64,000 nt of DNA from assembly GCA_018873245.2 (NCBI GenBank), contig JAEMBT020000008.1, forward strand, positions 10,209,172 to 10,273,171, read 5' to 3'. Source of the stretch: Archegozetes longisetosus. Its lineage: Eukaryota; Arthropoda; Arachnida; Sarcoptiformes; Trhypochthoniidae. Shown piece by piece: positions 22,753 through 38,870 of this stretch (positions are counted from its first letter, which is position 1; the number at the start of each line of letters is the position of its first letter). Below the pieces are notes generated by a model that was not told the origin of the DNA, searched no databases, and saw only the letters and a list, made by a program, of their open reading frames with translations. The position numbers were made by a program, and so were the translations under genes.

Positions 22753-22830
22753 AGTGACTGCTGTCTCATCAGAGTCAAGATTAAATTGATTTAATCTTAA
22801 TCTAAAATAGACTAAAAGACAGCAGTCACT
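22753..22830 (-). promoter_or_regulatory. Stem-loop abutting the Sec-TGR stop (SRE-like)
   Basis: A perfect 14-bp stem, AGTGACTGCTGTCT with AGACAGCAGTCACT, encloses a 50-nt loop that itself holds the hairpin AAGATTAAA / TTTAATCTT. On the transcript the stem begins 6 nt after the TGA selenocysteine codon, directly after the TAA. That is the spacing described for selenocysteine redefinition elements, which raise UGA decoding. It lacks the AUGA/GA quartet, so it is not itself a SECIS. The Cys paralogue has no such stem. Confidence 0.65.
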
Positions 22831-25852
<3,022 letters not shown>

Positions 25853-26851
25853 TTATGTTAATTCTATGATAGCACTATATGATTAGTTATTATTATTAGC
25901 GTTTTATTGTTATATTTCAAGGTTTTTATGTCACACTTTTTTGCAGTCTCATTGGATCACATGTTGGTTGTTTTCTAGTTAAGTTTTATCCTATCATTTC
26001 TGTATAGATACAGTTAACCCTCAGTATAAACCTATAAATTGAATTAAGTTTATCAAAGCCACGTTTTCTCTACGTCTTTGAAATCATAAATTTGATTAAA
26101 AATGACAAGTCTTAAAATTTTCTTCACTAGAACCTTAAGAAACTTTGTTAAATTAATCTAAAACGTTTCTAGAATCTGATACACGTACTAAACGTTATAC
26201 AATGTTCTGAAAAGACAGGGAAATGCAACAGTATTGGAAAACGTACTCCTGGTATTTTTATGCAACATTTTAACTACCAAGGGGTAGACATTTAATTGAA
26301 GTTATCAAAGAGATAGATGTTAAACATTAAACTATCACTAGTTATTCAAACAATATTTATATTAATTATCTCAATAACAGTTAGAGAAAGTGTGTGCGCT
26401 CAGTTTTCTCTTTATTTTCTTTATTTGATTTCGTACGTTTGTCTCTAAAGCTTGTAACGACACGAAGTCTGAAAACTGTCACATATTACGGAATCCTTGA
26501 AAGCTTATTAAATAGTGGTTGAGAGTCGATACTATGAACAATGGTGTAGCTAACAAAGATCTGCGGGCACAGGCCCTCTCAATTGAAACTCTAAGCTCGA
26601 AAAGTATTTGTATTTGATGTAAGGTGAACTTCTTAATCAAATTATAATTTTGATGAAGTCCTATTCTATTCTATTGACACTCATCAAATTTATCAGCTCA
26701 TATGACTCACTTCCTCTTAGCTCATTTCTAACGTCCCCAATTTCTGATCATTACTTCAAATTTTTACGAGTTTTCACAACTATTTTTTGAAAAGCCGCGA
26801 AAATGTCATTTTCCATAATTATTTGACTCAAATTTATCACTTTATACATTT
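25853..26851. other. Upstream region of Sec-TGR
   Basis: Presumed promoter and 5' UTR, then AT-rich DNA. A sequence at about 26527-26575 (CAATGGTGTAGCTAAC followed by a GGGC-rich run) resembles the end of a hAT element but could not be confirmed. Confidence 0.4.
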
Positions 26852-27524
26852 ACATTTGAATGCTCCGATAATAAAAAAGCCTATCTCTTAAAGCATTGAA
26901 ACGAGTAAAACGCACTTAAAGTTGCTCAAAAATGTTTACAAAAATCAAACTCATTGAAACTTAAATATGAAATTTATTATTTGTAACGTGTATTTAAACA
27001 TATTCTAGGTCAGATTTATCACAATAAACTGATTCTTCAGAATTAAAATTAAATTGTGAGATAAAAAGTCAATATAAAATTTTCTATTTTTTACATCCAA
27101 ATAGTCTAATAATTAATTAGAATAAGAGGAGTTCTCTTATTTGGCGAGCCATTAGATAAATGAATCAGTTTATTATTGATTGAATTAAACATTTAAAATC
27201 CTAATAAAACACTTGATTAATGCTTTATTGATATAAATAAAAACTAAAGCTTTGATGTTATGTAATGATCATCAATATTGTACTGTTCATAATGAACATA
27301 ACACAAATTGATTGCGCATTCTCTTAAAGTTAGATTTGATAAGCATTAAATTCTATTGTGATCAAGAGTTTTTTAAACATGATTATTTATAAATTTTTTT
27401 CATTGAAACATATATTGAATTTTATTATATGAATAAAGTATGATGTGAGCTCAATGTTTAAAGCAAAATCCGAAAAAGAAGTTAACTCGAGATAGGCTTT
27501 TTTATTATCGGGGCGTTCATTTGT
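26852..27524. mobile_element. MITE-like element with 36-bp inverted ends
   Basis: ACATTTGAATGCTCCGATAA...GCCTATCTC at 26852-26887 is matched, inverted, at 27489-27524, with only a few differences. The 600-bp interior has a further inverted pair, AATAAACTGATTC (about 27023) and GAATCAGTTTATT (about 27163), and no coding frame. It is a non-autonomous DNA element by structure; the family is not identified. Confidence 0.7.
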
Positions 27525-29219
27525 AGATATGATTGAATAAAATTTGAATAAACCGAATCGATTTAGTTGTTTAACAAATATTGAAAGTTTGTAATTCCTA
27601 AGTTCATCTTTAATTCATAAACCATTTGATTGGAGCTCATATACAGTATGTCTCGTTATCTTCCAAACTCATATATTGAGTGCAATTTTCTTTAATATCA
27701 CTCATCGATCAGATTAAACTTACGAATAAAGTTTGAAAAAGTCAAAGAAAGATTGTCTCGCAATCATTATGCTTTGTCTAAAAACACTTAGTATCAAAAA
27801 TGGTGTTTACAATAAAAGAGACAGTTTTTTGTTTATAAAACTTATTAACTAATTATTATTTTGATCAAGAAAATAGCTTCCGAAACTCTGTTAAGAGTTT
27901 CAGACAATATGATTGAAAGAGTTAATCTTTGTTTAGAAAATAACGGATAACACTTTCATCATATGTTATAAAAGTAATTGAAAAGCTTTTGTAAAAAGTA
28001 TATCAAATATTAAGAAGCAAACTGTAAACTGTATAAAAAATCATATCACTATCAATTCATAACAGATTTTTTGTTTTAAAAACAGTATTTAACTTTGTTT
28101 TTCAATGTTTAGTAAAGCAATTAGATTAAATATTCGGTGCTTAGGTGGGTCTCAGAAAAAAAAGTCTGGGAACCTATGTTATAAAGTATTGAATTGTCAT
28201 TTCCAAACACTAATTCTATAAAATTAAGTTTGATGATTTTAAAAGTTTGTTCGAAAATACAAAATTTTGAATCGATTAGTAACTTATTTGACGTGTGATT
28301 AAAATATTTGAACCTAAAAAGCTTTAACTTCGTTATCTCAGCTTAGAAGATAAAGAGGCATACTGTATGAATGAATTTTGTATGGATTTTAAAATTGAGA
28401 CCGATTTGATGAGAAAACTGCGGACTGAAGGCAAAGTCACAGGCAGTACATAAAGAGAGAACGAATTTACCATTTTTCTAGTTCCTCAACTTTGAATAAT
28501 TGAATCGGCATGGTTTTCTTTTTTATTTATATACAACACATATTTCATATTACTCAATAAAATTCATTCAATATTTAGTTTGCAAGCTAATTATTAATTC
28601 TAGAGTAGAAATGAGTAAATTTTCGAAAATAAAATAACCAAATCAATTAGTTTTGGTAGACGGAAACTCATTTTTAAGAGAACAGACGAGATTTGATACT
28701 AATCTGTAACCAATGCCGTAGATTCTAGTCTGGGGAAGTTAAAAATCTGAAATGATAAGACTTGTTGAGGCAAACGTTAACTCACATTCGAATTTATTTT
28801 TATCAAGCCTTTGATTAATGCTTAATAATAAGTAATCAATTGATGTATCAAATAATTTCAAAGCTTTTATAACATTTTTTCAGTACAGACCTACACTTAA
28901 ATTGCGAAAAATCTATGGAGGAGACTGTCTCTCTGGGCACGACTGTGTCGGTAACTAATTTTTATATTGTTAGTTAAAAATCTCACTATAAATCTGTTGA
29001 ATGACTAAATTTTTTTGTCGTAAAGCATAAAAACGATAAGGTTCATTTATATTCTACCACTATAACGTGCGTCTACAGCCATATCCTGAGAAAATGTCTC
29101 GAGTAAATTCCTGAGTAGGAACATTTTTGTGTCAGCTAAGGCACTTAAAGGGAATAAAGAATTCGGCTGGTGCTCTAACATCACTATAATGGTACTCAAA
29201 ATCAACTTCCTCAACTCTC
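27525..29219. other. Intergenic DNA
   Basis: AT-rich with no supported gene. A possible hAT end (complement CACAGTCGTGCCCAGAGAG) is at about 28929-28947. Confidence 0.4.
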
Positions 29220-29811
29220 TCAACACATGAGTGGGACGTTTTTTGTATTTCCAAAGTTCATTGTTTTCTTCTTTGAAAAAATTGAAACATTTAAAAACAG
29301 ATCCGCAAAAAGCAATGAGGAAACCTCAATATTTGGAACATTAATGGCCAACACTTCAACATGAGTGCAACCAATCGCCCCAATGATACCAGGGAATCGT
29401 CCGATGGTAGGATCGCCTTCAAACAGCTCAATAAACCCATTCATTGTTTTCGACAAAATCTCACTAGTCAGGAAAATAATTAAACGATCATAGAGACTGC
29501 AAATAGCTCTGGAGGCCTTTGTCAAGATCTTTAACACTGTACATTGCGAGAGTCCAAATGTGTTGCTGGTCACTACCTGGAAAGATCCGATGGCGTAACA
29601 CCGGGGAGTGCCCTGCACTTGTTTCGCAATCAGAACAGGTTTCCCTCTGACCCACGAGTTAGATTTTCTGCTAACGGTCGACAAGTTTTCGAAATGACTC
29701 TTTCGACATCAGGTAGCAGCGTTTGGATGCCTCTTTCAGATAATCAGTCGTCGGGTCAACTTCCACGTAGGTTGTTCTTTCGCAAGTGCTGATGGTGCTG
29801 CTGGCCATGAT
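29220..29811 (-). pseudogene. PIF/Harbinger (HARBI1-like) transposase, broken
   Basis: The minus-strand frame 29684-29220 includes CYAIGSFQVVTSNTFGLSQ and the region FPGIIGAIGCTHVEV, which match the HARBI1 helix-turn-helix-like segment and the first catalytic motif GxIDxTHV. In this copy the catalytic Asp is Gly (GCTHV). Upstream, to about 29811, another frame reads LKEASKRCYLMSKESF, the typical Harbinger start, so at least one frameshift separates the parts. The C-terminal half of the nuclease is missing or unrecognisable. No terminal repeats were found. Confidence 0.8.
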
Positions 29812-32800
29812 TTGCAGGTCCGAAAGAAGAGTCAAATATCTATCGAGTTCTATAATCAGCTGTTATACTTTAACTTTTAGAAAACTTTGCAATGAAGCTG
29901 ACTTAGTGGCTCAATTAAGCCCTCAGATATTCTGAGCTATCAAGTTTAGTGTGAGGGTCTACTATTTTGAGTGAATCATTTGAATACTGAGTCGCAAAAT
30001 AAGTCTTGCTTAAAAGCCAATTCCCCTCAAGTGTGTTTCAAGAATAGAGCTGTTTCTAAAACTTTCGCTCAAATCTATAAAACAATTTTTTGAAACATTG
30101 GAATACCAGTCACTAAGAAAGTAATTTGGCTTCTAATGAAAATTACAAAATATCAGATCTCCTTTTAAAGCAATTTAAAATTAGTTTATAACATTTTCTG
30201 CTTTATTAACTTTGATAGTTATGATTAATAAAGTCTATGAACGAGAGTCTGATTTTGAAATATCATTTGAAGTGAAGAACAATAAGAGTTATTAATAGTT
30301 ACATCACTTGTATTGAGATTGTGTATTCGTTTTCGTAAATCTTATTTAAACACTATTCTGTAAAATTTATCATATATGATAAAATAAATAAAACTTAATA
30401 TTTCAATATCAAACGTTTGCTTATCAGTTAACACAGTTATCGAGTTGTTTAAAAATTGCTTCTCATTTGACTTAATTTGAGAGTTCGAATTAAGTTTTAA
30501 AACGAGGACTCATTGTGACATTTCAATTGTATGACATGACTTGAAACATCCATCATTTGATTTTAATTATTTGAAAGCTGCATTTTCACTACAGAGTATA
30601 TTAAAAGTTGATAGCAATATTAAAAATATAATAAAGACGCCAATACTTGAGCTTCGTCGAAATTAAATCTCGTTTTTTGTCATTTTCTAATCATTTTGAG
30701 GGTAGTATACTTCATGAAGGAAGAATCAGCAATAACAAGAATTTTCTTTACTTTTGGGTTTTTTAGGCTAAAGTTTCAAATTTGTTAAGAAGCTTTGTAA
30801 AATTCAAAAATCATTAGTTGTTGCGACGGAATAACTCTTATTTTGTTTTCTAGAGCCTTATTTTTACGAAAGTATTGCTAAAATATAGTTTGATACACAC
30901 TTTTTTGAGCAATAATATCATAAAGAACTAGATCAACAAAATCATGTTAAAAACTAATTTTTAAAGTTTCACAAAAATACCAATAGACATCATTTTTACT
31001 GAATAAAAGTAATAAAAATTTTCACAAATCACGATATTTGACAATTGAAAACGAATTACGATCTTTTTAGTCATATTTGAACAACTATGTCCTTAATAGT
31101 TGTGTCGATCCGATTATTTATTGCTAGCATTGATTGAACTGAACCTCTATTAGTCAAATAACATATTATATACAATATCATTACAAATAGATCAAAAGTT
31201 ATTTGCTATGACTTTTAGTGCATGTTTCTGTTAATAAAAACTTAAGGAACCTAAGCAATAATTAAAGTTGCGATAAGTTTTCAGTAGAGCGGCATAAGAA
31301 GTGATTTTTCTTAGATAAAAGTTTGAGTATCTCTTATTTCATCTATAACCAAGATTTCATTCATATAATTAATTATTTTTATCAATTCATTCAAAAGTTT
31401 GTTATTTACTTTTCTAATATAAACTTTTTACGACAAAAACCTTTTGTGAGATCTAGTTTTAAGATGATTTCTGATTATTCTTCAAGACATAAGCATTAAT
31501 CGCTTGAATGAATTTTGAGGTAAAAAGCACTCTAATGCTATCACAGCTAAAGTCACAAAAATACAATTATATATAATATTGTTTTATAATTTACTTCTAA
31601 AATCATTTAATATTGATTCTCAGGGCAAAAGATTCATTTCTCAAACGATTGTATCCTTACTTTGAGGATCGTTAGCTTATTTTATTTTTTAGACTTAGTC
31701 AACATGCGGTTAAATTTCAGTTATGAATTAAGTAATAGCTAAGCTCAAAAACATTACCTCAGATATTGATTGTTATTAAGCCGTTAGTCGTTAGTAGAGA
31801 CAAATTTTCGGTACTTTTATTGTCTTTTATCTCTAATAGTTAAACTCGAAGCAAACACTGAATCACCGATTTTTCGATAAACAAATCAAATTTATTTGTT
31901 GAATAGTTAACAATTCTGTTTTCCGCCATAATTTACATAAAAATAAAATATCGATACACAATATTGATTTTACTTAGCACTCAATTAACAAATTGAGAAG
32001 TTTTTTCAAGCACAGTAAACCTTAATGTAATGTTCCGTAAAGTTCCTCAAGCAATTATCAAAATTATAGCTCATATGATTCAAACCGCATTCAAATTAAA
32101 TTTAATTTGAAAATTCCTAACTTATCAACTAATAAAGAGCCAATAAGAAATTTCTAGAAATCTTCTCTTACAAACAATTGATTCACTCAAAATATATGAA
32201 AACTATTGAGAAGAAGAAATGAACCCAAGCTCACATTAAAGATTTCATACATTGATTGGCAAACACTGGCTCCAAACAAAGTTTAATTTACACTGAAAAA
32301 CTTAATAATCGTTGACATCAACCAGAAATGATGTATTGTGACAAAATGCTTTCCATCAGATCATAATATCTTCAGGTATCAACAAACTTATAATATATAG
32401 TAATCAAAGCAAATCTAAAATCAAATTTAGCTAAAGTTTGATGCACATCACAGAGGCTTATATGGTAAGGATCTTTTCTTGTTATTAAGGATTAAGTTCT
32501 CAGCTACGAATAAGAGAAAATTAGATTCTGTGGACAGCTTGGAAAAGAGTCCGATCATTAGCGTGGGTTTTGTTACTGTTTCAAGTGTTTTGCTTACTAA
32601 AGTTATTTACTTAGTACTTGTGTAATTGATTTTGATCAATAATTGCGTACTCTTGTCAACGCTTAAAAACATAATCCTTTCACACTCGACACAAAGTCTA
32701 ACTGAAAAATAAAATAAAATCATGAGAAAATAGCAAAATTTACTCTATATTTAAAAGTTTGTTTAACAAAATTTACATGAGACTTAGTGAAGACTTGGAA

Positions 32801-35800
32801 TATTTTACCTGACCGTCTGGTATCCCAATAAAGAAGCGATGTGTTTTGTAAGCTTTATGTAAACATAAGTTACAAAATACGTCAATAACTTAGATTACGT
32901 TAATTGGATTTTCAAACACGATGTTAAGTCGAGGATCTGTGCATTGTATAATAGAGATAAAACAGTAATCAATCATAAATGTATCGACTGCTTAAAAGTG
33001 TTGAAAACCATTAAACTTTAATTCGCGTCCCACCTGTCGGTTGATACTAAGCCTCTACAATGCATTGCAGACCAACTAATTGGGACTCAACAAGCAAAAG
33101 TTTGAAAATGAAAATTCAAAAGCCTTAGAGTGTATGAGCAAATATGAGCTGCCTCTATAAATAATTGGTAACTTTCTCTTCTCTGATACAAGTACCAATG
33201 TTTCAAGTGCTTGACATTAGAGAAATTAAGTTGATTTTGTGTTGAATGAACAGGAAAATTCAGTGTAATTGAAGTTCTCATAAATCAATATTTTCACTAC
33301 TAAGACTAGTATTTTTAGAACAGAATAATATACCTATAATAGGAATACATGTAATCTACTAGAAACATATGTTTCAATTTATTTAAAGTTCGATTAGTTA
33401 AAAATATTACCAATTAAGGGCAAGATATTAGACCTACTTGGATCCAATTCTTTGTTAATCAATTCAATACTTTAAGATGTTTATTAAACCTACAAATAAA
33501 ACATGTGATTATCTTAATGAGCCTCAGACTCATCTGCTATAAGAATTTGATCGTCAATTATCAGTAATGAAACTATTCTTTGAGTTAATGAAGATAGCTG
33601 TTTGATTAAAAATAGATTTTGTAGTTAATGAGCCTGTTATTGCTGCTTTCACACTAGAACTTTAAAGTTTTATCAGAAAAAAAGTAAAACAACACTTCTA
33701 GAAACTAGAATTTGGTGCAAAAAGTGTTGTTAACAATTGAGGACTTCTTGTTTTTATCATCGTTTCTTGTTTTGAACTTCAAAATCCACTTATAATAATA
33801 GTTCCGTTCACTATATAGAAAAGCAAAACAAGTAAACTTAATATTGTTTTAAGTCATGAGCCTGGTTCTCATGTCGTCGATGGGCTGTGAATGATATATC
33901 ATTTTATTGCATTGCTTATAAATTTTTGTTTGTTTTTATCAGATTTTGAGACTAATTAAAGTAATTTAAAAGAAATGCCTTCTGTATACAAGAGGATATT
34001 AGAATTTTTTGAAGACTTGATTGCATTCAAACCAAAACTTTATCAGATTTAACGTATAAAAAGCTCCTTACTGCTAATTCTAGAGAAATAGTTTACTGTT
34101 TTTGAGTATAACAATTTGAGACTATTTTTTTGCAACACACGTTTGGCTTTCAAATTTAATAAAGATTATTAGCATCTTATCTTAAACTAAATCATTAGAA
34201 TGGAGTTATTATGAATTTATGTAATGAACATCTTATCTATAGATTTACGTCAATCATATTTAGTTTTGAATGAGAGATAAAATCTATAATTAGATTTAGG
34301 CAATATTTTATTTTGTTCCTATTTTGAAATTGAGGCATAAAATGTGAATAATTTCATAGTTAGTAACTCTTGAACCGCTAACAAAAATGCTAAAAAATTC
34401 AAAACTAAGTTACACTCAAACAAGTCGTTCTTATGTACTTTGAACTGTTAAATATATTTTAGTAATATTTTTGTTTTACTGTCATCTAATTTGAATAAAA
34501 ATTCATGAAATACTTGGTTAGCCTTTTGTCAACTGAAGTGCCAAAAATATTTATTTTTCAGCATATTATTAGAAGAGGTTATCCTTTAGTTTGAGTTTTG
34601 AGTATATTTATATAGATGGTTTATGCTATTAACATTTATATTGATTTGCAATGAATATTTGGTTATTTGGCCTTCAAAAAATAGATAACGACCTCATTGT
34701 AGACCTAATTGTAGACATCATTGTAGATTACACGAGAAGAACAAATATTATATATTATTTCAAAAATTTATAATTTAAAGTATTTTAGAGCACAACTAAC
34801 GAACAAGATCAAAATAAAAAAAACTTGATTGCTTTTTCAAGTATCTTAAGCATTTTCTATAGTTTACAAGTTGTTAATTACTGTCATTTAATCGAAAATA
34901 CTTTTCCCTTTAGTGATTGAAAAGGGTTGTGAGCAACAAAATTGCGTTTGAAAAATCTATTTAATGTTTACTACTTTTAAAGTGAAACAATGAATCAGAA
35001 ATTAAAATCGATTTTATCTTTTATACCATATAATTAAAAGCAGATCAGCAAAAAATTGAAACGTATTTTTGTGATCGTGAAAAGTTGATCTAAAAGTGCC
35101 TCGAGCTAAAAGTTATAGAGCAATTTGTGATAATTAGTGCAATAAATTATTTGTAATTACTTTTTATACCAACAACAACAAACTAGAACTTGTCAGTTAT
35201 TTTTTCTTTTTCTTTTTTTTCAAGAACATCATTACATTTAATTAAAATCCCATTTTTCAAAGTCACCCTTCAGTGATATTTTCATAAGTTTAAAAATATA
35301 TTACCAACTAAACATTTTTTATTTTTTCAAATTATTTACATATTCTTTCATTCATATCTAAACTTACTATTGAAGACAAGTTACCATTTATTCCGTTCAA
35401 CCGATCACAATAACTAATTTTGAAGTTTGATTATCGGTATTAAAGAGTTAAATAACTTAATCAAAGCTTTTCGCACAATTACATAAGCTGTAATTTTCTA
35501 TTAATGTCTTAATTTCGATAAAGAATATATGAAAAATTGACATAATATGAAAAGTTAATTATGAACTGCGTTTGTTTTTGTTCTGCATCTGTAAGCTATC
35601 TCTAATTGGTAAAGATCTTTCCCAAAGATACTTCAATTGAATGCCTTAAAAAGCAATTCTTAGTTAACGTAAAATCTATATTCATAAAATATAACAAAAT
35701 TTAACCATAGGAAAACTTTTCAAGCTAAACCTTAAGTAAATTTGAGCTAATTTTCGGGTTAAACACATTTTATCTGAATAGAGCAAAAATTATTAAATTG

Positions 35801-38800
35801 TCGAATGAATAGGAATCAATTGTTTACTAATTGGAGTCAAAAGATGACAAAAGAAAGCTGAAAAATCAATTAAATTGTAATCTGGAAATAAATTCTATAA
35901 AAAAAACTAGTTTAAAGAACAATATCGCCCATTGTTATATAATGTAATTTTTGGTGGAAAAATATAAGCGCACCGATTATTGTTATTTAAAGCATTATAT
36001 GGATAATGAGTTGCATTAAGTATTTTGAAATAATAGGAAACTTTATTTTCTTGTTTACACTTCAATGGATTATGTCTGTAAGGCTTTTAGTATCTGATGC
36101 GAATCACTCTTTTTGAATATATTTCTTGAGGCAAACTTTCCAGACACTACTCGGAATAATCTTCTTTTAGGATGGAATACAGCTTTTAGCATTTAGTAGT
36201 GTTGGATAAAACCTTGGTATTTTTACGTTTTGAAATTTTTAAAATCACATTGTATTTACAGAACTATAACTTTTAGAACTAATACTCAATCTAAACCTGG
36301 ACTCAGAATTTTATCAAAAGTTTTGATGAAAGTTATCTCAACTCTGTTTGTCGGTATTATCTATAATTGGACTGAAATCTTTCCGACTATAGACTTGGTC
36401 GTTGAGTAATTGTTTATTAAGATTAAATAGAGTCTGAGAAAAGCAAAACAAAATAGTTAACTTTCGTGCTTAACGATGGACAATTGAATTTGTTTTAGAC
36501 TCTAAAATAGAGTGTTGACTAAAGCAAATTCTAAAGAAATGCCAAGTTCGTTAAGTAGAACAAGAGCTACAGATAGATACAACACTATTATCCTAAAGCA
36601 TAAATGAATGAATCTCGAAAAGATTAAGACTAATTCGTTATGTAAGTGATATAATGGCATTCATTGATTTGTTTCCAATCGTGTTAACATGACTAACGAA
36701 GCGAACACAGAGTTGGAATCAATAGAAAACTCATATTAACGGTAAACAATAGTGTAGTTATATAATTATCTCGAACGTCGAATAGGTATTCCCTCCTCAA
36801 GCGATCTTCAACTCCTGAAGACATAGGTCTAATCCCACCCCAAACTATTATACAGTATTAGGGAATAAGCAGATGAGTAGCTGAGAAACAATGCAGTGAT
36901 TTTTTCTCATATAGCTTATAATAAAAAGCATTGAAAAAATAGGTTCACCCAAATTGAAGGCAATGGCAATGAAATGAGGACGAACTCCAAAACTATGGTC
37001 TTAGAGGTAAACCTATTGTAAGCAATCATTTTTGTCGGTATTTCAATTGAATTGCTTAGTTGGTGAACACTTATGGGATCCGTGTATTTGGTTTGAAATT
37101 CTCACGAGTTATGACTGAATGCGTGGTTTACTTATTGGGCAAACATTTTGATGAGAAAATTTGATTGCTCTGAAGTTTGCTTCAATTTTTTCCTACTATC
37201 CAATTAATTGTGATGTGAATTAATAGTAAATTGTTTTGCCAATTACTGTTTGTGTGTGTTTTTTCACATCATATATTTTGCTACAACAATATCTCAATGA
37301 ATATTAATATGAAATATTGACATCAAATGTTTATTAAAGTCATAACAATTCACTCTCATAGGAATGTATTGCTTTCAACGCTTTTGTGTGAGTATTCATT
37401 GCTGTAAATTATATTTTGTTAAACTTTTCAAAGTTGTTTAAAGAGCTTTGTTGAACAAATTGTAATGTTTGTAAAGTTTTATTTGTTGGTGAGTGAATGA
37501 GTAGATGGATTTCGCAAAGTAATTGATTAAATATAGCTTGGATTTTCAAGTTTCACATAACTGTTACTCATAATCTTTCTAGTTTTTAAACTTTTATAAT
37601 ACCATTTTGCGCATGGAGTCAGATAAGTAAAACATGTTACTTTTAGTTGCAATTAAAACCTAGAATAATGATGAAAAGATGCTGCCACAATGAAAACTTC
37701 AAACTTAATTTTATATATAAAAAATTCTTTTCAACATCACAGTATCATAAGGAGTCATTTTAAATATTTTATTGTCGTTTAGCTGTTGGTTAAAGAATGC
37801 ATAGCAAGCATTATCACCAATTTTGAGTAAAAATTACAAATAAATGAATCAAATCTTAGATTCAGCAATAAGTTTGAGTTAAAAACGATTTTTCATAGTT
37901 TTGGTTCATTAAATTATTAGAAACTATTTCACCAAAGTCAGGGTTTAAATTATTTGCAGCATATTTTCTTGTCATGCCTATAAATTTCTTAACAGTTAAT
38001 CCTCTTGCAACAAATCACAGCTTTATATAATGCAACTCGGAATGTCCTCGCGAGTCATCAACTATGGCTTCGGGAGTCAGTCTCGGTTCGCGAGCTTAGT
38101 TCTTGTTAAGGTCTAAATTACAATATGAGGCCATTTTTATCAATTATCAGTTTACTTAATATATTAAGTACTAAATAAAACCACTTAAACCTCTATAAAC
38201 TGATTAGTTACGAGCTAAAATATTTCATTATTAAATGTTAAAAACACTTGAAAAGCATCTCTTTGAAAGCATTTGTTGCACAAAATCGAAGCATAGACTG
38301 ACAAAAATATACGTTGAGTGAATTTTAATGAATGTAATTTAATCGTTGATCATAAAGAAAAGAATAGACTTGGCATATTTCAAGTTTAGTTACAATGAGT
38401 TCTAATGCAATTTAAAGGACATCAATACTAAACTTTTGAGCTAATTAAGTTGTATCTGCCATAAAAGTTGCGATAACCGATAGAAAAATAAGAAATGCGT
38501 AAAACTCATTAAAAATATAGATATCATAATACCGAACGTCGTTAAGAAATGAGCTCATTATTCAGTAGCGGATATAACTATATGACAAAATGTTCAAAAT
38601 GACTGCATGGTTTTGCACTTAACTTTCAAGTGCTTTAGGACAAGTTATGACTATTCAGTTATTTTTAATTAGTCAACAATTATTTCAGTAATTAATAGCA
38701 TACAACAAATACTAACTTTTTATAACTAAACTAAAAGTTTTAATTAAGAGCATAACAAATACTTTAACTTTTCATTCATTAGGAAAGAAAGGATTATTAG

Positions 38801-38870
38801 GTCTAAAAATTAGTTCAAGTTTGAAGTCCTAAATATTTGACATAAAAAATAATTTCATTTACTATTGTTA
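29812..38870. other. Nine-kilobase gene-poor region
   Basis: No exon, RNA gene or transposase could be supported. The sequence is strongly AT-rich with many stops in all frames. Small features are a hairpin AACAACACTT/AAGTGTTGTT at 33688-33731 and GC-richer patches at about 36770-36850 and 38035-38110. The right end must contain the promoter of the gene at 38871, and upstream noncoding exons are possible. Confidence 0.45.

Noticed and set aside
22753-22830. The 14-bp hairpin after the stop as the SECIS element
   Set aside because: It has no AUGA/GA quartet; the GTGA of the stem is fully Watson-Crick paired. The element at 22657-22718 fits the SECIS consensus much better.
26527-28947. A 2.4-kb hAT element bounded by CAATGGTGTAGC and GGGCACGACTGTG
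   Set aside because: The ends match each other poorly, no 8-bp duplication is seen and no transposase lies between them.
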